A DNA stretch of 64,000 nucleotides, taken from contig CAVPMU010000011.1 of assembly GCA_963706535.1 (NCBI GenBank), forward strand, positions 19,666-83,665, read 5' to 3'. This document shows positions 61,671 through 64,000 of the stretch, piece by piece. This stretch comes from RPQJ01 sp963706535 (lineage in GTDB: Bacteria > Pseudomonadota > Gammaproteobacteria > Steroidobacterales > Steroidobacteraceae). The position numbers and the translations under genes were made by a program. Position 1 is the stretch's first letter, and each line of letters begins with the position of its first letter. The notes beneath the pieces are model-generated. The model was not told the origin of the DNA. It ran no database searches and saw nothing but the letters and a program-made list of their open reading frames with translations.

Positions 61671-62254
61671 TCAGGCGGCCTCGACGGCCGGTTCGACCTG
61701 TTGCGACGGCGCTTCCGTCGCGTCGTGACACTGCCCGTTGGGGCACAGCGCGGTCATGTACTCGACGTCGACGCCGAGCCGCTCGACCAGGAAGTCCACG
61801 AACGCGCGCACCTTCGGCGACTTGCCCCGGCCACGCGGGAACACGGCGTTCACCTCGAACGCAGGACCCGTCCAGCCCGCGAGCACCCGCCTCACGTAGC
61901 CCTGCTCGGCCTCGGGCCTCACCGTGACGTCCGCGGCCAGCATCAGCCCTTCGCCATTCAGCAACGCGACCCGCAGCGACGCGGGGTCGTTCGAGACCAT
62001 CACCGGGTCGATGCGGTATTCGACGGTGTGCCGGCCGTCGCCGAGCGACCACGAGAACTCCTCGTTGTTGCGGTTGTACCGGTCCATCGCCAGCGCTCGA
62101 TGGTGCACGAGATCGCTGGGATGCAGTGGCTCCCCGTGCCGTGCGAGGTACTGCGGACTGGCATAGACCTGCGTGCGGAACACCGTGAGGCGACGCGCGA
62201 CGAGCCCGGAGTCCGTCAGCTTGCCGAAACGGACGGCAACGTCGATCTCCTTAG
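61671..62254 (-). pseudogene. LysR-family regulator, N-terminal DNA-binding part missing
   Basis: Only the effector-binding domain remains (about 190 residues): EIDVAVRFGKLTDSGLVARRLTVFR, YASPQYLARHGEPLHPSDLVHHRAL, then PAFEVNAVFPRGRGKSPKVRAFVDFLVERL. In an intact regulator about 100 residues with the helix-turn-helix would precede EIDVAVRF. Here the sequence breaks near 62250 and continues into unrelated plus-strand coding DNA. It stands divergent to the efflux remnants, the arrangement seen for MexT-type regulators. Confidence 0.85.
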
Positions 62255-62275
62255 CTCGCCCTGGCCCGCCAACTC

Positions 62276-62674
62276 GTGCCGGTGCTCGGCGAGGCCGGCC
62301 GCGCGGCACGCTACCTGCTCGTGCCCGGCCCCGGCAGCGAGCTGCCCTGGGCGGGCTGTGGCTATCGCTCCATCACGTCCGCCGCGCTGCGGATGCTCGC
62401 GCGCGTACTGCACGACGAGAAAGCCGTGCTCACCGACCAGGACCGCAAGTACGTCTACGTGCTCGGGCCCGGCAACACCGCCGTACGCAAGGACGTCGAG
62501 CTCGGCCGCAGCGTCGATGGCCTGCGAGTCGTGACCGGCGGCCTCTCGCCCGAGGACCAGGTGATCGTGAACGGCGTGCAGAAAGTGTTCTTCGCTGGCA
62601 TGCCCGTGAAGCCTCGGGTAGTCGTGATGGGCGCGCCGGCGTCGGCCGAGCGGCTGGCGGCCATCAGTAGGTAG
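62276..62674 (+). pseudogene. RND efflux periplasmic adaptor, C-terminal fragment
   Basis: From about 62408 the frame encodes the C-terminal membrane-proximal part of a MexE/AcrA-type adaptor: EKAVLTDQDRKYVYVLGPGNTAVRKDVELG, then GLSPEDQVIVNGVQKVFFAGMPVKPRVV. The preceding 45 residues (MPVLGEAGRAARYLLVPGPG...) do not fit an adaptor and seem to come from another gene, so the hairpin, lipoyl and barrel domains are deleted. Not functional as it stands. Confidence 0.82.
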
Positions 62675-62708
62675 TCAGGGCTGGGCCGCACCGCAGCGGC
62701 AGGAGCGC

Positions 62709-63326
62709 AACACGGACTTCTCGAAGTTCTTCATCGACCGGCCGATCTTCGCGGCGGGGCTGATCGCGATGCCGCTGCTGCCGGTGACGGAGTATCCCGA
62801 CGTGGTGCCGCCGACCGTGCAGGTCCGCGCCGTCTATCCCGGCGCGAATCCGAAGGTGATCGCGGAAACCGTCGCCACGCCGATCGAGGAGGCGATCAAC
62901 GGCGTGCTGATCACGACGGTGACCTTCCGTCCCGGCACGAATCCCGAGGACGCACAGACGCTGGTGCAGAACCGCGTGAGCCAGGCGCTCGCGCGGCTGC
63001 CGGAGGACGTGCGCCGCCATGGCGTCGTGACGCAGAAGCAGTCGCCCACGCTCACGATGGTCGTCCACCTGCTCTCCCCGGACGGTCGCTACGACTCGCT
63101 GTACCTGCGCAACTACGCCAACCTCCGGGTCAAGGACGAACTCGCGCGCCTGCCCGGCGTCGGCCAGGCCATGATCTTCGGCTCCGGCGACTACGCGATG
63201 CGGATCTGGCTCGACCCGGACAAGGTCGCCTCGCGCGGGCTCACCGCCGGCGACGTGGTGCGCGCGATCCGCGAGCACAACGCGCAGGGCCGCCTGCAGA
63301 CCGAGGGGGAGTTCGGCGGCATCGTG
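62709..63326 (+). pseudogene. RND efflux pump permease, fragment with internal deletions
   Basis: Starts as FSKFFIDRPIFAA, lacks most of the first membrane helix, resumes GLIAMPLLPVTEYPDVVPPTVQVRA, loses about 15 residues after ETVATPIEEAINGV, continues TVTFRPGTNPEDAQTLVQNRVSQAL and PGVGQAMIFGSGDYAMRIWLDP, and ends after another join at QGRLQTEGEFGGIV. The start codon position reads ACG rather than ATG. Only about 20% of a 1040-residue pump remains. Confidence 0.85.
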
Positions 63327-63949
63327 GGAGCTCAACGTCTACGGGCGGGTGCGTCGCAACGTGGAGGCGGCGCGCACGGATACCGCGGCGAGTGCCGCCG
63401 ACCTTGCAGGACTGCAGGTCTCGATCGTCGCCGAGGTCGCCCGCACCTACATGGATCTGCGCCGCTTGCAGGAACGACTGCGCGTCGCGCGCACGCGCAC
63501 AGCTCGAGACGACGCCGGCGACTCCCGGCCTTCGAGGCGGCCATCGCGGTCGACATGCACCGCCTCGCGGTACTGACCGGGCGGTCGCCCGATGCGCTGA
63601 TTGGCGAACTCGAAGCCGCGTCCCCGTTGCCGAGGCTGCCGGCCCGGCTCGATCCGGGCACGCCGGGCGACCTGCTGCGGCGTCGGCCCGACGCCATTGC
63701 CGCCGAGCATCGCCTGCATTCGGCGACGGAGCGCATTGGCGTGGCGACGGCCGATCTCTTTCCTCGGTTCACGCTCGGCGGGTCGACCTGCTCGAGGTGC
63801 TCGATGCCGAGCGCAACCGCCTGCAGGCGCAGGATTCCTTCGCCGACGGACGCACCCGCAGCGTCACGGCGCTGGTCGCGCTCTACAAGTCGCTCGCGGG
63901 CGGCTGGCCGTCGCGCGCTCCGCGACAGGAGCGGGTGAGCGCGCGCTAA
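63325..63949 (+). pseudogene. NodT/OprM-type outer-membrane efflux channel, fragments
   Basis: At least three pieces in three frames: WELNVYGRVRRNVEAARTDT to YMDLRRLQERLRVAR (63325-63500), PAFEAAIAVDMHRLAVLTGRSPDALI to TADLFPRFTLGG (about 63530-63783), and VDLLEVLDAERNRLQAQDSF to the stop at 63949. Missing segments lie between them. It follows the pump remnant directly, completing a LysR / adaptor-pump-channel set in which every gene is broken. The 63950-64000 end holds nothing further. Confidence 0.82.
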
Positions 63950-64000
63950 GGACGTTCGCTCACTGACGGCAGTCGCGCCGGACGTTTCCGCGGAACGGGC

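Overview
The window is chromosomal DNA of a high-GC gammaproteobacterium. TamA/TamB, RpoH, FtsE-FtsX-FtsY, RsmD-CoaD, RpmB-RpmG-MutM-CoaBC-Dut, PyrE, NudC, TrmB and a DegS-like protease occur in gammaproteobacterial-type clusters, and most genes look close to 70% G+C by eye. The lineage is probably near Steroidobacterales, Nevskiales or Xanthomonadales; this is inferred from gene content only. Genes are tightly packed, with many ATGA/GTGA overlaps and convergent genes that share stop regions.

Layout. 1-9.4 kb: a NUDIX hydrolase, then the leftward set nudC, TauE/SafE, DUF4126, NRDE protein, tamA, tamB. 9.4-10.75 kb: a divergent regulator pair, one FlhC-like and one that looks like two fused FlhD domains, separated by an AT-rich spacer with two matching palindromes. 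10.8-21.6 kb: ABC exporter, YedK, sulfotransferase, EF-G paralogue, a receiver-TM-periplasmic fusion protein, YheT hydrolase, FGGY kinase with GDPD. 21.6-25 kb: SLC13-type transporter and an acyl-CoA dehydrogenase, separated by a probable sigma54-driven small RNA. 25.3-33 kb: OmpA-type lipoprotein, rpoH with a CIRCE operator inside its promoter, ftsX-ftsE-ftsY, a VolA-like lipase, rsmD, coaD. 33-35.7 kb: ggt and radC. 35.7-43.5 kb: an accessory block of lower G+C (sterol-desaturase-like enzyme, EF-hand and repeat secreted proteins, an RstAB-like two-component pair with a frameshifted kinase, an esterase and a degenerate IS1380 copy), lying between radC and rpmB, which are neighbours in many relatives. 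43.6-59.4 kb: rpmB-rpmG, mutM, coaBC-dut, pyrE/xthA, AmpG-like MFS, Rieske protein, MarC, trmB, FAD dehydrogenase, DUF502, DegS-like, YcaQ, ExoD, rhlE. 59.5-64 kb: a frameshifted DUF4382 lipoprotein, UspA, and a heavily deleted LysR / RND efflux operon.

Regulation. The clearest regulatory features are the CIRCE element overlapping the rpoH promoter, the GG-N10-GC sigma54 promoter ahead of a hairpin-rich terminated transcript, the twin palindromes between the flhC/flhD-like genes, and an RstA-type box between the two-component pair and a secreted protein gene. Inverted arrays of 7-bp repeats sit directly against stop or start codons at six gene borders. In one case they supply both the stop of one gene and the start of the next. 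Several start codons have a TANNNT hexamer 7-9 bases upstream and no Shine-Dalgarno, which suggests leaderless mRNAs.

Integrity. Two single-base frameshifts (kinase, DUF4382 lipoprotein), an internally deleted MarC and transposase, and the shredded efflux operon may be real decay or assembly error; sequence alone does not decide.
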